DNA of 64,000 bases from Ilyonectria destructans (GCA_020740775.1 JAHEWK010000002.1:4464001-4528000); one strand, 5' to 3'. Positions 43,401 to 57,487 are shown, counted from the stretch's first letter. The notes: generated by a model not told the origin, from the letters alone. Numbers and translations: made by a program.

Positions 43401-46400
43401 GATGGGCAATCGGGATAGTCGAAAGGTCTGGAATATCTGGCTGCACAGCACTACAATGAGAACAAATAGTATTCCAGTCAAGTCCATGTGGCTGATGAAA
43501 GTTTTGTCCCTCTACAGGATCTCGGACCTGTTATAAGCATGGCGACGGAGACTTTCTGATGTCGTCTGGTCGGTATAGCCCATCGGACACATAGAACATC
43601 GGAAACTTCGAGGATCGGAAACATCGCGGCTGAGAAAGCACGCATCGGAAACATGACAAAACAGCACCCAAGCCCCGAAGTGTAAACGCCGAGAGGCGTC
43701 TGGACTCGCATGGCACTGGGAACGCCCAAGAACGGGCTGTACACCACGAGATGTACTCCATCCATCCATCCATCGCATACATACTACGTCAACTACAGCA
43801 CTCAACCACACAACCACGCAACCACAGCACGGGCAGACCGCCCACCGGCAGCTACGCGTGGCGGTGGCATCGCAGTTGAAAGAGTGATTGACGGGCATGG
43901 GTGCAGCAGCTTTGCAGGAAGCGGTTGCAGCCGTGAGGGCAGACGTGGCCAGCTTCGATACGCACAACGCCCTCAGGTGTGCGCTCGGTGACATGGTGAC
44001 ATGGGCGAGTCGACTTGATGCGCACGTACCTCAGTCACCGTAACCGAGCACAGGGGCCGATCACGGGTGATCCTGCGCCTGCACGAGCGCACCGGTCCGC
44101 AAGCCGCGAGTTGTGCATGGCAGCCCAGTGGCCCTGCCCGAGCCCGAGCCCGTGGCCCATGCAAGCGCCCAACGGCAGTGGTACGAGATGCCATCCTGTC
44201 TGTGACATACATGCACGAAGCCAGAAGTGAAGGGTGGGGATCACCACCCACACACGATGCTGATCTCCTCGCCTGCAAGGGATGCGAGGAACAACACAAA
44301 GAAAAAAACCTGCACACCAACAATCCAGAAGTAGCCCCGAAGCAGGGGAATGCTCAAGCTCATAGCGGGACTATCTGCGCCAACCCCCAAGGGCCATGCC
44401 GGGCTCATTGCTGAAGGAAACATTGGTTGGGATCGTGTTTGCTGAGGCTGGGCTGTGTCCAAGTATGCAGCGTCATGGCGTTCCAGCGTCCCAGCGTCCC
44501 AGCGTCTCAGCGTTCCCATGGCCAAGGGGGAGTTGCACTCTTGCGACCCCATCGCACAACGGCAGGGGCGTCTTCTACCCCAAAGGGAGCATATCAGCGG
44601 CCGAGACGCAACCCAGTGGAAAAGGCAATGTCTGTGTGCGAGAAGGGCTACAAGCGGGATGCAGACGAGCAAATGGTCGCCCCCGCTCACCGCTGATTGC
44701 TTCGTGCAGCAGCAAGACGATGCCATCCTTTCGTCCAGCCTCCGCCACCATGCCCGGAGACGACGGCAGAGTGATTCCCCCGGACGAGGTCCATCACCAG
44801 CCCGAGGACGGCCGTGGCGACGCCGAATTCTCTCCAGAAATGCCGTTCTCAGGCCGAGCGCCGGCGTGGGATTTTGTCGCTATTGCGGAAACCCTTGCGC
44901 CTCGGCAGCGACCCGCAACGCGGAGTATGGGAGAGAGCCTCTAGGGCGACATGGTGCAGCCGGAGCTCAGCCAGCATCTCACGGAGTGGCGGTCGCTAGG
45001 CCGAGTGCAAGAGGGATCACTAGCCTACTACGTAGTAGGTGTGGTTGCGCGCGCGCGCGGCCCCAGAGTGACAATGAGTGCCAATTGTTACAGGGACCCC
45101 AGTCATCAACATTGACAACACGCCAGGACCGCGCCGCACTACTCAGCCTGCAGGCCGTCGTGCATGCACACTAGGTCTCGTGGTACTAAGATTGCATCAG
45201 TGTCGTCCTCCCTCCGCTGTGCCAACCTTGGCTCTCCCCTCCCTGCCAGTCGTTGGACATTAGGTTGAAGGGCTTTGGGGGCCATCAAAGCAATTGGTTC
45301 CTGACGCGCCTGCTTTGTTGACCACACTGCCCTTTGTTGTTGGGCCGCAGGGAACCGCACCAGCATAGGCTGAACATGAAAGCGGGGAGGCCTGTTTGGA
45401 TGCTCTGCAACCCCCGCTACATGAAGCGGGCGGCTGATCTGAGAGAGAGTTGCTCGTCCGGACGGCAAACATGGGGTGCGACTCTGATTGCTCACACTGT
45501 ACCGGGAAGTCACTCCGGTCGTACATGGTTTGCGGCCCAGGATGACATGCAGCCGGGGATGGCGCGAAGGGGACGGCCGCGCCACCCCGTGAAATTGCGA
45601 CGTGGCAGGCCCTCTTCAAAGCCGGGGCGTTTCCTGTCCTACAAGCGGTGCCCCTTTTCATGTTTCCTTTCCCCGAAGACTCCAAGTCTATATTGCTCCG
45701 ATCCTCGATATCACACCGGGAATGAGACGACTGGGACCGGTCCCAGGCGGCTGTCTTGTCCTCTCTTGTTGCTGTCCCGGTGTACATCGATCCCCGGCCC
45801 GGTAAGAGAGGGCTGAGCTGGGCTTGGGAGTCGACAAGTACAGGAGGTCCGTGATGGCGTCCCCTGTCCAAGAGCCCATGGCACCCGAGAAAACTAGGCC
45901 CGTCGCGGGACAGATGCAGCCTACCCGACTTGCATGGATCTTCCGCATGAGAGCCTATTCACGTGATCGAAAGCGGACGTGTGCGATTGGCGGACCGGGC
46001 CTTGTCTGGGTTGTCTGGGGCAGCCCAATCAAGGGGGTTTGGTCGAGACTGTCACAATAAAGCGTGGTGGCCGGTTTGGTTCAGCATGGCGCCAACTCTG
46101 GAGCCAGCCCCGAGGTCTCGGGTCGGCATAGCGTCCAACTTGGCGGAGGCAAAAAGTGTCGGTGTGAGCTGAGCCTGCGTACCCAGTACCCAGTCTGCAG
46201 AGCCCCTCTGCCTCGTCCCACGATATTGTATGTGGCGGTCGATTGGCAAATGTGCACGAGCCTAGCGCCGAGCCCAACTATGTTGGTTGGGATGGTCGGG
46301 ATGGTCGTGTTGGAAGCAACCCTGCCAGTGTGTTGGATGTCTTTCAATCGCCTCCGTTGGTGACTGCTAGCTGCTGGCATGTTTGTTGTTTCTGACGCCA

Positions 46401-47142
46401 AGGATGTGTTGGTGGTTGTCCGCAGCCACCATCCCTCCTTGCGCCAGAGAGCATGGCTGCCTACGGCGTGCACAGCACCCGTTGCTTTTGCTACATAGTA
46501 CATCCTGGGTCGTGTCTTTAATTCTGTTGAACCTGGAGGTTTGCAATGGTCGCTCGTTTATCCGTTCCTCTCGATCCACCCCCCGCCAAACCCAACCCTG
46601 TGTCAGAGCGCGATGTCTCGGGCGGCGAGTGATGGAATCTCAGGTTCCATCCGCGATCCCTGGGGACGAGGTGCGGGTCGTGGCTAGTGGTGTCTCTCTC
46701 GTAGCAGGGATTGAGCGGAATTCCATGGGCCGGGCCGTTTTCAAATCTCTCGTTCCAAGCCGCAGCATGCGGGTATGGACTAGCCCCCGGCGATCACTGA
46801 TGGTCGGCCGGTTTTAAATTGCATGGGGAGGTGCAAAAAAAGAAGGATAGAAAAAGGCAAAAGAAACCCGCCCCATCGATGAGGATGGGATGGAACCGGG
46901 TTTAAACAACAAGCAACACCACCAGAGTCCGTTTCGGAGTTGGTCTCCAGGGTAGATCGTTCGTATCTGGAGGTGATGGTGGAAAGGCAGATGCGTGGGC
47001 CTGAAGCGTCCGTGGCTCAGCGGAGAGGTGCATTGGTGCAGGAGCGATTCTAGTGCATGGCTTGGGCAAGCGACTAACTTCGGTGGCAGTTGGGGGGGAT
47101 GAAAATCAAAGCGGTCTCAAGGTCGGGTCGGAGGTACAGAAC
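43401..47142. other. Gene desert, part 1
   Basis: After the methyltransferase start no convincing gene is seen. Overlapping frames up to 239 codons occur on both strands (for example 44455-45174 plus, 45260-45871 minus). All lack domains, change character along their length and have no matching splice sites. A (catc)n run lies near 43759-43772. Confidence 0.45.
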
Positions 47143-47160
47143 TACCTACCTAGGTAGGTA
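47143..47160. repeat. Perfect 18-bp palindrome of acct/aggt
   Basis: The sequence tacctacctaggtaggta is its own reverse complement and continues as ggtaaggtac. It belongs to the acctacct/aggtaggt words scattered in intergenic parts of the window. Confidence 0.75.
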
Positions 47161-50100
47161 GGTAAGGTACCCACTGGCTACCCCAAACCGCGTCCCGATC
47201 ACCACTGGCCGGACAGGAACACTTTCGTAGCTCCTCCATGGCTCCAAGCCAATTACCGCTGCTGATCGCGCCGGTGTGGTGTGCCGTGCCTGCCAACTCC
47301 CCACCAATCCGTCGTCATTAGTCTCCCATCTGGAAGGCACAGAGGAAGCTTCGCTATCATCCAAACGGTGATGAAATCTCCGCCTGGCTTCCAACCACCC
47401 AAGTCACACCCATGCCAATAATACTCGTCCCGCCGCCCGCCTCGCCAGAGACAACGACGGCTCACACCTGAACAGGCCCGCCTCCATCCCGGTCTCGTCC
47501 ACGCTGCTAGGTTCTCGGTCTCCCGATCCATCTCGGCCCTTCCCCTGCAGGTGCCAAAGGTCATGTGAATCCGCTGTTGGAATGCCAATTCGACCGCCCT
47601 GGTGGCGCCCCAAGGCAAATGACCATCCCCGATATCCACTGGCCTGTCTCAACATGGGGATTACACCAGCTCGTTTACACTTGTGGTTTCCCTCTGAATC
47701 TAGACGGGGACTCCTGTGTTTCTGGTGACGGTTTGCGGCAGAATGGTCTCTTGGCAGATCAAAGACGCGCTGGTCGCTGACGTTCAGCTGTCGAGGACTG
47801 GAGACCTGTAGCCTCTGATCCCAGCGATCGAGATCAGGCATCGACCAGATCCATTAAAACCATTGGATATTCAATCTTTGCTATTTCGCCCAGGCCTCCG
47901 GCCCATCGGTTGGGAGGATGCCACCAGCTCAACTGCCACCTCGAATATGTCAGGCTGCCGTCCGGGGTCCCTGGTGTTCAATGTCGATACTCTACACAAG
48001 CGGCGTCGTCTCTTTTCTCCCCCACTAGCTATGTCTACCCTGGTATGTTGGTCTGTTCCCTAGTCCGCCGCCATCAAGCCTGTTAGACCCAGTAATTAAC
48101 CACTTTATTTGATAGCAGTTGGGCCCTCAGCCTTGTGTGCGTGTGCGTGCGGATACTGCAAGCAGAGCTACTGCAACTTTTCGGGATCCAACTTTGCCTC
48201 ACGCACCCAAGGCTTTTCGATCCTCTTTCTTAGAGTTTCTTGCTCCCAGAATGATTTTGGACGCTGTTGGGTGAGACGATCGCTCCCGCAGTTTTGTATC
48301 TCCATCCGCTCAAGGCCACTTCTCTCATCTCTCATCTCTCATCTCTCATGACCAGTATTCCCACTTAAACATATGCACGCCCATCTCGTTTTCAATATTT
48401 ACCCATCGTCTCCAAAGCTGGCGTCCAGCTACGGTAATCGAGCAGTCGTCCCGCTCTAGTGTCGGGGACCACTACTCACTTCTCCATGGGCCCTACACAA
48501 CATTGTCCACGACGAGCCTCAGCTTACAGAAAAGCAAATATTATTACCGACCGACTCCACCTTCAGAGACGATCAAAAAGCAACACCCGGCCCAGCTGGT
48601 GAGAGACACTACTGATGAATGGCCCGCTTCTGCATCCTTTGCTGCAGGTTTGAGCCACAATCTGCGGTCAACTCCGGTCAGCAACGCTGAGACAGGTCCA
48701 GGTACCTTTGATATCGGTACGGGTCTGCAGCCTCTATGGGTGGCATCTCGCTTCTGCGGCTTTTACCCTGACTAGAAATGAGGCTGCAGGACAATGATCA
48801 CGGGGCTTTCTCATTGAGAGCTGGGTCGCGCCTGTAGCCAATCTCCGCCCAGCCTTACCAAGGTTACTGCAGATGAGCTGTACTGTCCCAAACCCTCTGG
48901 GGCAGCAACCCAGGAAAGGCCGCACAGAGACAGGCTGGAGGCTTCCGCACAAGATGCGAGCTCCGGTCAGAGTATCTTCTTTTCTCCACGACATGGGGGG
49001 ATGGGGGGCCGATAGCGTGCAGCAGTTGATCCTTGTCTACGTGGATGAAGGGCTGCAACCAACCACAGAGCTGATATGCAATCACTCAGCAACAGCCTGA
49101 GTAGTCAGGCTCCCTCCCACGTGAAGTGGGCATGACGCGGTCGCCCGAAGGATCCCGTTCGAACGGTTCAAACCCTTTCCCCAGTGCTCGGACGGATCAG
49201 CACTTGCGGCCCGATGCGCATCTCCAAGTGGCGGGTCCCATCAGGCCCAGGCCGCCACCAAAACGACATCTGGCCAGAAAGGGTGCATGGTCTTCAATTT
49301 CCAACAAGGATCAGGCCCAGCTCTTCCATGCAGTGTGTTCTTGGTTTCCCCTCGATGAGGCTTGGACGTAAGCGAGCCTTGCTTTGGATGCATCATCAAC
49401 TCGTCAAAGCGCAGAAATCATGTGCACTGCAGGTCAATGAAGCAAACATCGATCCCTCTCAATCAATCAGACCGCCTACGTCCACACCTGAGTTGTAGCG
49501 GGCTCGACAGAATCACAGCCTCCCAACAAGCTGGTATTGCAGTAGTCTCTACCCGGTACGAATCACGGCGACGCATCATGTTTCACAGTCCCATTGGACT
49601 CGGCTTGTCCCACTTCGTTGTTTGCAATTGCAGCCAAGGCCACCAGTCAAGATGCTGACATGCAGACATGCATATGGAGGCACGGAAAGGGCTACCGGCA
49701 CTCGGGCCTACTCCCATTCACGCGATGTGCAGTTCGCAGGTGGACAACAGGAAGGGATGCTGGATGTCGCGTCTCCAGCCCCCAAGGAAAGCACCACATT
49801 GATGAAGCTGTCGCCATTGGACATAGACACAAACTTGCCAGCTTGATGCTGCATATTCAAGAAAAGCGTATACATCTGCATGGACTGTTGGCACTGCTCA
49901 AATGGGACACCAAGGCGGCATGGAGAGGCGGATATGCACCGTGGAAGTACGCGGTAGGGACGGGAGGAGCCTTATTGCGGGTGGCCCAGGCGTGCTCGCA
50001 CCCTTGTCCCACAAAGATCACCCCGGCTGAGTCTAGCCAAGTCATTGGGGCCTGGACCAAAGTTGGTGACCGTTCTGACGCAATCAGATGCGTCGACTGC

Positions 50101-53064
50101 ACGGAGTACTGGGTACCGGTATCTCACAGCACAACTGTGGTGGGTCGGTGACAAAAGGAAGTAAAGAAGCAAACACATTCCCTTTTTTTTTTGGGGACCA
50201 ACTCCGCGCGCTGTCTCTCTCCTCATGTCTCGTGGAAGATGAGCGGTGACCATCCACCTCTTTCAGCTGGCTAGCGGTCGTTGGGGCTCCGCCAGGCCTC
50301 AGACACCCCCCCCCCCTGGAACCATCTCTCATTGCTCAACACCGCCGAGCACACCAAAGACAGCCCCTCCCGCACCACCGACTTGACTAGGGATGAGAGA
50401 AGCACATCTGACAGATGATTGGTAGTCGATAGTCGCTGGGCCAGGGCCCAGTGTTGGTAGCGGCCAAGTTTTTTTTTCGCTTCCCAGAGAATCGGGAGCT
50501 ACGCTCCACATGAAGGTTCATGACACACAACGGGTTACGGCACGCACAACGATCCGGCATCCATTAGGTTGGTGCATGACCATTTGACCACGGCCAACCC
50601 CGGACACCGCAGTGGACGTGACCAACTGGTCCACTGTTTGCTGACGAGCACAGTATTAAATCCTATAGCATTAACTGGCAGCTCGGTCAGCTCCGCGATC
50701 GGGATGCAGGCCAAGACGGCCAATCGTCATCTCCTGACGATGACGCGATGGTGGGCGCCGCCGCGGAGGCTGTCAAGAACGGCGTGGGTAAAAAGGTTAC
50801 GATGGTGGTTCTTTGAAGGAAACACTATGGGGCTGTGGGAGGCCCGCAGCTCGCTGCGGATTACAGCCTCACTATCCAATACATACATCGACGCATCTCA
50901 TGCTGATCACCAGGCTCTCGTCAGGACGACGCAGCGCCGTCCCGCTTTGTGGGCATCCAGAATAGCCTGATGCTGACACCCACACCCGGTCTCGAATCGA
51001 TCACAGTGACGGTGGGCTGCGTCGCGATAGCGCCCAACATCCCATGCGGGGCACCATTCAAGCGCGCAACGAGATCTAATGGGAAAGAGGAATCGCCGAC
51101 CCCCCGGCTGTCCCCAAGACCTTGAGAGAAACGAGGACGACCAACAAGCCAATCAAGTGTTTCTATACTATCCCTCGCTCTCTGGTGAGGAAACTCGGTC
51201 ATAGGGGAGGGGTTGCATTGTGATGGGGATTGGAGGACTTACCTTCAATCAACCAGTCCCAGAGGGGTGAAACGGATGCTGGGCGGGCAGATCAGTCATC
51301 GGACGCCCCAAGCACCGACCTCCACGAGGGTGCCATGGATGATGGGCCTGGGAAAAAATAGCCCGATCTAAAGCGCGGCGCACCCGTTCTGTTGGGTTAA
51401 CCCGGACGAGTACGAAGTACTGTGGCCATGGGGGCTGGTAACTGGCCGGACATCACAAGCCTGTGAACCTAGGCCAACCAAAGCATCGGGGCGAATGACG
51501 GAATTGAATCCGAAGTGCACACAGTTCATGGCTTATGTGGGCGCTGTTTCGTCTGGACCTTGCCCCAAAGGTGACGCCAGCTGAAGGTGCAAGCAACCCC
51601 ATGGTGCAAGAGGTTCAATGTGGCAATGGTACCTGGGCCAGTACTTCATGCTCTGTACCTCGTGGGTGGCGGGGGCAGACGGGGGTTCGCAGTCGAGTTT
51701 GGCCATCAGACCCGGCGCTATCTCGAGAGTTGCGGGTTGAACCGCAATGCATACGGGAGATGCCACCATGGGGGGCCTGGCCTGTGGGGGCTCCTTCCAG
51801 CTGGGGTCTGTCATCTCATCCCTCATTGCCATCCTCACGACGACTTGATACGCCATGCTCGCCTAGTCATACGTTGCTCGCATCAAGCAGCTTGTTGATG
51901 CAGACGAGCCTGCATGGCACAGCATGAGGTCAGAAAACAATGTTGTTGCCCGAGGTTGCGTGCCGCATTTGTGCTGCCTTACACTTCACAAGGAAAAGTG
52001 CAGGCACTCCCTCCCCCATTGACCAGCGGAGAGTATTTATGCCGACAGCTCATTCTACTCACAAAATACTGGCCATCAGACCGCAGCGGCCAGGGTTTCT
52101 ACAATCGACCGCATTATCACCGGCCGAGACCTACAGACGAAGACTAGGTATAGTGCCATCGTAGCTCAGCTGGTGGTGCAGGGTAGGAATGGGAACGTGA
52201 GGTATCGATGCAACGAGCCGACTTTAGCAATGACGATACCACAAGATGAACAGCTTGCGGGTCCAGTCACTTCTCCATGGATAAACAAATTTACGATGGA
52301 ATGTTAAGTTCGCACTGAACTAGCGCGGGCACTCGCAGAAAGCCTCTCAATCTTACGTTCGAATATCTCATATGTCGCTTCTCATGTAGTCTGGTTGACA
52401 ACATGAAACAGAACGCCGGGACAACAAAATGCGATATCGACTAGGGCCGGTCTGTACACCGAAAGCTCGGGTCATGGCCCATGATCCTTGTCTCGGAGGG
52501 CTGCCACTGGGTCTGCAGAAGGCGGAGGCGGATAACTGAGATGTGATGGGGCAGAAGGGTCAAAGTTGGGGTTCGCGCTTCACTTTCCCATGCAACCTTC
52601 AAGCCGCGATGGAAGGGAAAAAGTGGTCGACGGCGATGATGCTACACAAATTTCATTAATAAGGTACTAACTGGTACGGTACTGCACGGGATGCAAGTGA
52701 TGCGCGGGTAGGGGCAAAAGAGGGCCAAGCAGAAGACACCCCATTCCGAGCACGGAAGTAAGGCAAGGGGAGGACACGGATGGAAGCCCCACAGACGGTG
52801 ACCAACCCACGAGGGACGGCTGACCTGTCAGATTCCCGAATCCGCAGCATGATCCTAGCGGAGGCGAGCCATGGGAACGAGACATGACTGGCAAGCAGAT
52901 GGCCTTCCGCAAACGGGCGTCCTGAGCCTTGAAGAGGGCCGGAACTGGCGGGTGTGGGTGCATCCAGGTTATCAGAGAGGTAGGCGGTGGGCATCATTCG
53001 CAACGACTACGAAGAGGCAAGTTGGAATTGATTCGGCCGAGAGGCTCTGATCAATGACTCGTAC
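47161..53064. other. Gene desert, part 2
   Basis: There is no supported gene. The largest frames (49594-50151 plus, 185 codons; 47404-47841 minus) have no ATG at the reported start or no domain. Homopolymer runs occur at 50186-50194 (T) and 50307-50317 (C). A tRNA-like box A at 52162 has no matching fold. Confidence 0.45.
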
Positions 53065-53079
53065 GGGGGGGGGGGGGGG
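53065..53079. repeat. Poly-G run (15 nt)
   Basis: Fifteen G in a row; the exact length is prone to sequencing error. Confidence 0.6.
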
Positions 53080-54390
53080 CAATGCTTCCTCTGTGTTTTT
53101 CTGGCGACAGCCTCGGTCTTTGACCGCTGGGAGTGAATTGGGGAGACCGTGTGTTAGGAGGAGGGAGTGCACCAGGAGGGAGGGAGCGAGCAACTGCGAC
53201 GGCGCATGAGTGACATGGGATGGCGCAAAACAGACGAGCATGATGATGTCGACAAAGAGGAAGACGTGTGATGTGGAGATGGATGGACGGGATGAAGAGG
53301 CGTGTAGCTTCACCACCCACAATGAAACCGATACGACGCAGCGGCAGGACGAAGCAAGTCGATACTTATCCAACATCGACCACCGCGTACTCCCGCACTT
53401 TGGAGCCTATCCCAAGCCATTCCGGCCATCCTCCTGGTAAACGGTGATGCCTTCCCCCCCTTCCGCGGGCGGTGAGCAAGCAGACGACTGGCAACGGCCC
53501 CCTACCGCCTCTGCCCGAGCATGCCTCATCCTTCGACTGCCCGACATGCCGACTGTGCCTCACGGACCTCACCAACTGCGTCAGTCCCTTGCCTCAGAAC
53601 TCTTGGACATCCTATATGGCGTTGCCTTGTATGCCTACTTCCTGCCGTGCGCGCGCTGCTGCCGCGCACTACTGTACGAGGGCGGCACGTCACTTGGTCG
53701 CGGGGTCCCGTCTCGTTAGGGTGCTTTGGGGTACGTACTGTACGCGGCTTGTACCAGCGTCGAGTCTGAAAGGCATTGGACGTCACCGCTTACTCGACTG
53801 CAGAATCCACGACTCCAACGATTTCCCGTCACGTCCCAAGCACTTGGCCGCAAGGTACTGTTGAGGTACCGTACCCGCTGGCAAGGGCTCCCCTAACAGC
53901 GAAGCGCAGTAGCGGACTCTAGCGGCTCCCATCGCTCAGTCGCAAGACGGCAGTGGCTCCGGTCGCCTCCAATGCTGGGACCTGGGGTCCTGGAGAGAGG
54001 CGTCAAAGACGGGCCCCAGCTCATGTACCGGTCCGTTCCTGGTTGCCAGCGCCGTGCAAGCGCCAGGCCAAGGCCATTGAACCATTCCAATGCCCCGGTG
54101 CCCCGATCGAAGGCATTTCGAGCCGACCGAGCCCTTTTGAACGACATCACTGTTATTGCTCTCGCATCATTGTACAATTTTATTTTTATTTTGGCACTCT
54201 GAATAGGGGAACCTTTAAAATAGGTCGTTTGTTGGCACTCTAGGCCACGCAGGATCTAGTCCATGGCGGTGTTGATGTCGGTGTGTTCCAGAGGCAATTG
54301 AACCGCTCACCGATGTATAGCACACACTGTTATCCCCTCTCCCCCGGATAAGAGCATTGACAATTGGAAACCCGGTCAATGTACACCCAC
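53080..54390. other. Gene desert, part 3
   Basis: Only short overlapping frames occur here. The words gtacgtactgtac and aggtaccgtacc recur at 53730-53870, as elsewhere in the intergenic DNA. Confidence 0.4.
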
Positions 54391-54456
54391 CATCCCCCAT
54401 CCACCATCCCCATCCCCCATCCACCATCCCCATCCCCCATCCACCATCCCCATCCA
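54391..54456. repeat. 20-bp minisatellite, three perfect copies
   Basis: The unit catcccccatccaccatccc is repeated three times without a mismatch (54391-54450), followed by six bases of a fourth. Confidence 0.85.
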
Positions 54457-57413
54457 CTTGGTTTGTTTTCTGCTCAACCAGGTCGAGCCCCCACCAAAGC
54501 AAACAATTGCGACAGCTGTCCCAGGGACTGGGTAGAAACCCAGACCGTGTGTGGATGTCCTAGGATTGATCTCGGGACCAGGAAGCTGTCCCAACTCGAC
54601 TGGGGTGGATGTAAAACCTGGATTGAGACGTGAAGCACATTTCTTGTTTGGTCAATGTAGCTGAGTTTTACACGTCGAGAAACCAACTGCAGCTGCAACT
54701 GGTACCGCTACTGCAGACATCAACCCCTTGCGCAGAAGAGGAAGCTCTGGGTTGAAAACATGAGATAAGATGAAGCGGATTGAGCTACATGCCTATTTGG
54801 ATTTGGGATTGAACGGAGTCGCAAAGGCAGGCTGGCATGACCCCGACATAGACATTGGCATCGACTGCTGCGGTAAGCTCAGCGACAAAGCACAAAGGAC
54901 CAAGTATCCGCCGCCATGGGACTAATAAGACCAGATCAACTCCCAGACCCGAGACCCAAGATCCAAGACCAACCAGGCGGAGTGTCGAAAAGGTGGCAGA
55001 GAAGCGGCCGGGCAAGCGGTCGAGAACCAGCTGCATGAATGACAGCAGCGCAGACCGACGAGCGATGCGCTAGCTGGTTCCGTCTTGTCAAAAACTCCAC
55101 CGCACCGACCGCGTAGGTCCAGTGGTCCACGTCGAGATGCACGCCCAGCTGGTTCGCCGCCGCCTCTTTCAACACCCAACCCAGACACCAGACACGCAGA
55201 CTGTGTGACGAGCGTATATAGGGACACTCCTAGGGATGGCGGAGAACCACACCCACACACCCGGGCACTCCCACGCAAAGAGACACCCTTGCAAGCGTGG
55301 CACACCCACGCCCACACCCGCCCACACCCACCCACACAATGGTCGTGCGTCCTGCGGCCGCCTCTGCAACCCGCCGTCGGGAACAAGCGCGGGACCCCAG
55401 ACCACGCAGCGGCGACCGAGCGAGCCCTCCAGGCCACCCCTTGGAGACCCAGAGAGGAGACCCGGAGACCCAGAGACCACCAACCCAGGTCCCCAAGACC
55501 CCAAGACCCCAAGACCCACGACGGCCAACCGGGACTGGCACCAAGCAGAAGAGGCCCCAGCAGAGGAACCCCAGCAGAGAGCGCCCCAGCACGATGGCCC
55601 CAGCAGCGCCCCAGCAGCGCCCGACCAGGTGCTGATTGGCAAATCCCCACTTGCAGGTCGATGGCTTATTCTCATCCATCCATCCATTCGCCTTTTTGCC
55701 TTTGCCTCTGCTTGTGCTTCTGTGTGCGTGTGCATGTGCTTCAACCTCTCTGCGCTGCCCCGCGCTTCTAAAGCAAAGGAAAAGAAGGACAAGGCCACCG
55801 CTTGCTTACCGACTGCTGCCCTACTACCACCTTGACGGGATGCACGCTCGGCCCCCAATTAATTTCACTTTCTAGTGAGGTAGCTAGCTACCTGCGTGGG
55901 AAGTAGCAATCTTTGTTACTGGTTACTGGTTACTTGCTTCTGGTTCCAAGAAGACGCTCGCCGGAGCTACCTCATCTTCCGGACCTTCAAAGAGTGCCAA
56001 CATCGTGACACGCCCAGCAGCGACTCTAACCCAACATGTAAAGACTCCTTGCCTGTGTGCCTGTGTGGACACCTCGACAACTTGAGCATGAGCCCCAGCC
56101 CGGCTTGTGGACGGACAGGCTGCGTTTATTGTTGCCATCCCCTCCATTCATCCCCTCCATTCGCCCATCCATCCCATCCCTCCCTCCCTCCATCCCATCA
56201 ATCCCTCACACTTTCAGCACATGCTCACACGCACACGCACACGCACCGCACACGCACCGCACACGCTCTTGCAACGCGGTCGCACTGTACCCGGTCGAAC
56301 ACCCCCTCCAATCGCTTTCACTTCACTCACCCTCCCTCGTTTAGCGGGCCCGGCGCGTGTTTTAGAGGGCTATCCCCTCGACCCTCGACGCACCGACGCA
56401 ATCCCAAGCACGTCCATCCATCTCCAGCTGGCCTCCTCGGTCGGTCAGTGTCGGTGTCTGTTCCCTCTTTCTCTCGTTCTCGGCTCTCTCTCTTCTTCTC
56501 TCGTCCTCTCTCTCCGTCACCTACGTCACTCACCATCTGCCCCTCTCCCATCCCTGTCGACGACCGAGCAGCCTTGCCGCCCAGGTCTTTCTTCGGTCCC
56601 GTCCTGTGCTGTACTGTACCGTCCTCTACTGTCCCGTACTGTACCGTCCAGTACAGTAGGTACCTACCTACCGTCTTCCGTCCTCTAGTGACGCTCGACT
56701 CCACCGTCTCGAAGGTGCCGCCCACCGCCGGCGCCCGCTCCAGTGCCTGGTCCGTACATGACTGCAGCTGCACTTGGGCTAGGTACTCTTCTAGGTACTC
56801 TTTACATTGACCACACCCGCTACAGCGCCGCCGCTACGCCCCGGTGCCACATCAATCCTGCTGGGCGCGACATCTGCCTCAACCCATAACCGACAGCCTG
56901 GCCCAGCACCTGGCGCAGCCCCGGCCTGACCTGACCTGACCTTGGCATACCTCTCCCATTCTACTGGGACCGACGCACGACAAATTCTCGACACAACCAA
57001 CACAACCAACACAATAGTCACACACTCACTGCCCGCACTCACACTCTCACATACACGCCCCCCACCCCCCCCTTCTCACTTTCCGTCGCCTTCGCCTTCC
57101 GCTCTCTCTCTCTCTCTTCTCTTCTTCCCCTCCTCCCCTCTGAAGGCCAACACAGTCCTCCTGCTGCCCAGGTACGTTTTGTTCTTTATTGATGCCTCTT
57201 GATACCCCGAACAACGCCTAGATGTCGACGATTGGGCCTTGCCAAGCTCGTGCTGAAGACGACGGCGAACGGCGAACGGCCGGTGGGTGGGGGACCGTGG
57301 ACGGTGGGCAAACCTACCGCACTTTGTCCTTCAATGCCCACCAAAACCAAAAAAAAGAAAAAACTGTTGCTGTATATGCCAGCTTTTGTGTCCTGTCTCT
57401 CCGTCTACTTGTT
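54457..57413. other. Gene desert, part 4, GC-rich low complexity
   Basis: Frames up to 304 codons (55896-56810 plus; 54922-55650 minus) arise from Pro/Thr/His- or Gly/Trp-rich low-complexity DNA, such as cccacac and gagaccc repeats, and overlap in opposite directions. From about 56100 the plus strand is strongly CT-rich, so an unseen 5' leader or non-coding transcript is possible. Confidence 0.4.
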
Positions 57414-57487
57414 CGTCCGTCCGTCCGTCCGTCCGTCCGCCTGCCTGCTTGTCTCTCTGTCTGGTTACCTGTCTGTCTGTCTGTCTA
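57414..57487. repeat. (ccgt)n and (gtct)n tetranucleotide repeats
   Basis: About six copies of ccgt at 57414-57439 and four of gtct at 57471-57487, separated by related cctg and tctg words. Confidence 0.8.

Noticed and set aside
44455..45174. 239-codon open frame on the plus strand
   Set aside because: It overlaps other frames on both strands, has no domain, changes composition along its length and crosses simple repeats.
49165..49175. Box B-like ggttcaaaccc
   Set aside because: No box A lies at the right distance and the T stem fails after two pairs. It is also part of a local palindrome (ccgttcgaacgg).
49594..50151. 185-codon plus frame
   Set aside because: It opens on TTG, has no domain or splice context, and lies in the gene desert.
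52162..52240. tRNA-like box A (tagctcagctgg) with a weak box B-like stretch about 35 bp on
   Set aside because: The D stem (gctc) has no gagc partner, the acceptor halves do not pair, and the box B match has an extra base. It is most likely chance.
54922..55650. 242-codon minus frame and the overlapping plus frames
   Set aside because: Gly/Trp/Leu/Ser composition on one strand and Pro/Arg/Thr on the other reflect cccag and gaccc repeats, not protein.
55896..56810. 304-codon plus frame rich in Ser, Pro, His and Thr
   Set aside because: It is built from CT-rich low-complexity DNA (catcc, cacacg and tctctc repeats). It is more likely a leader or spacer than protein.
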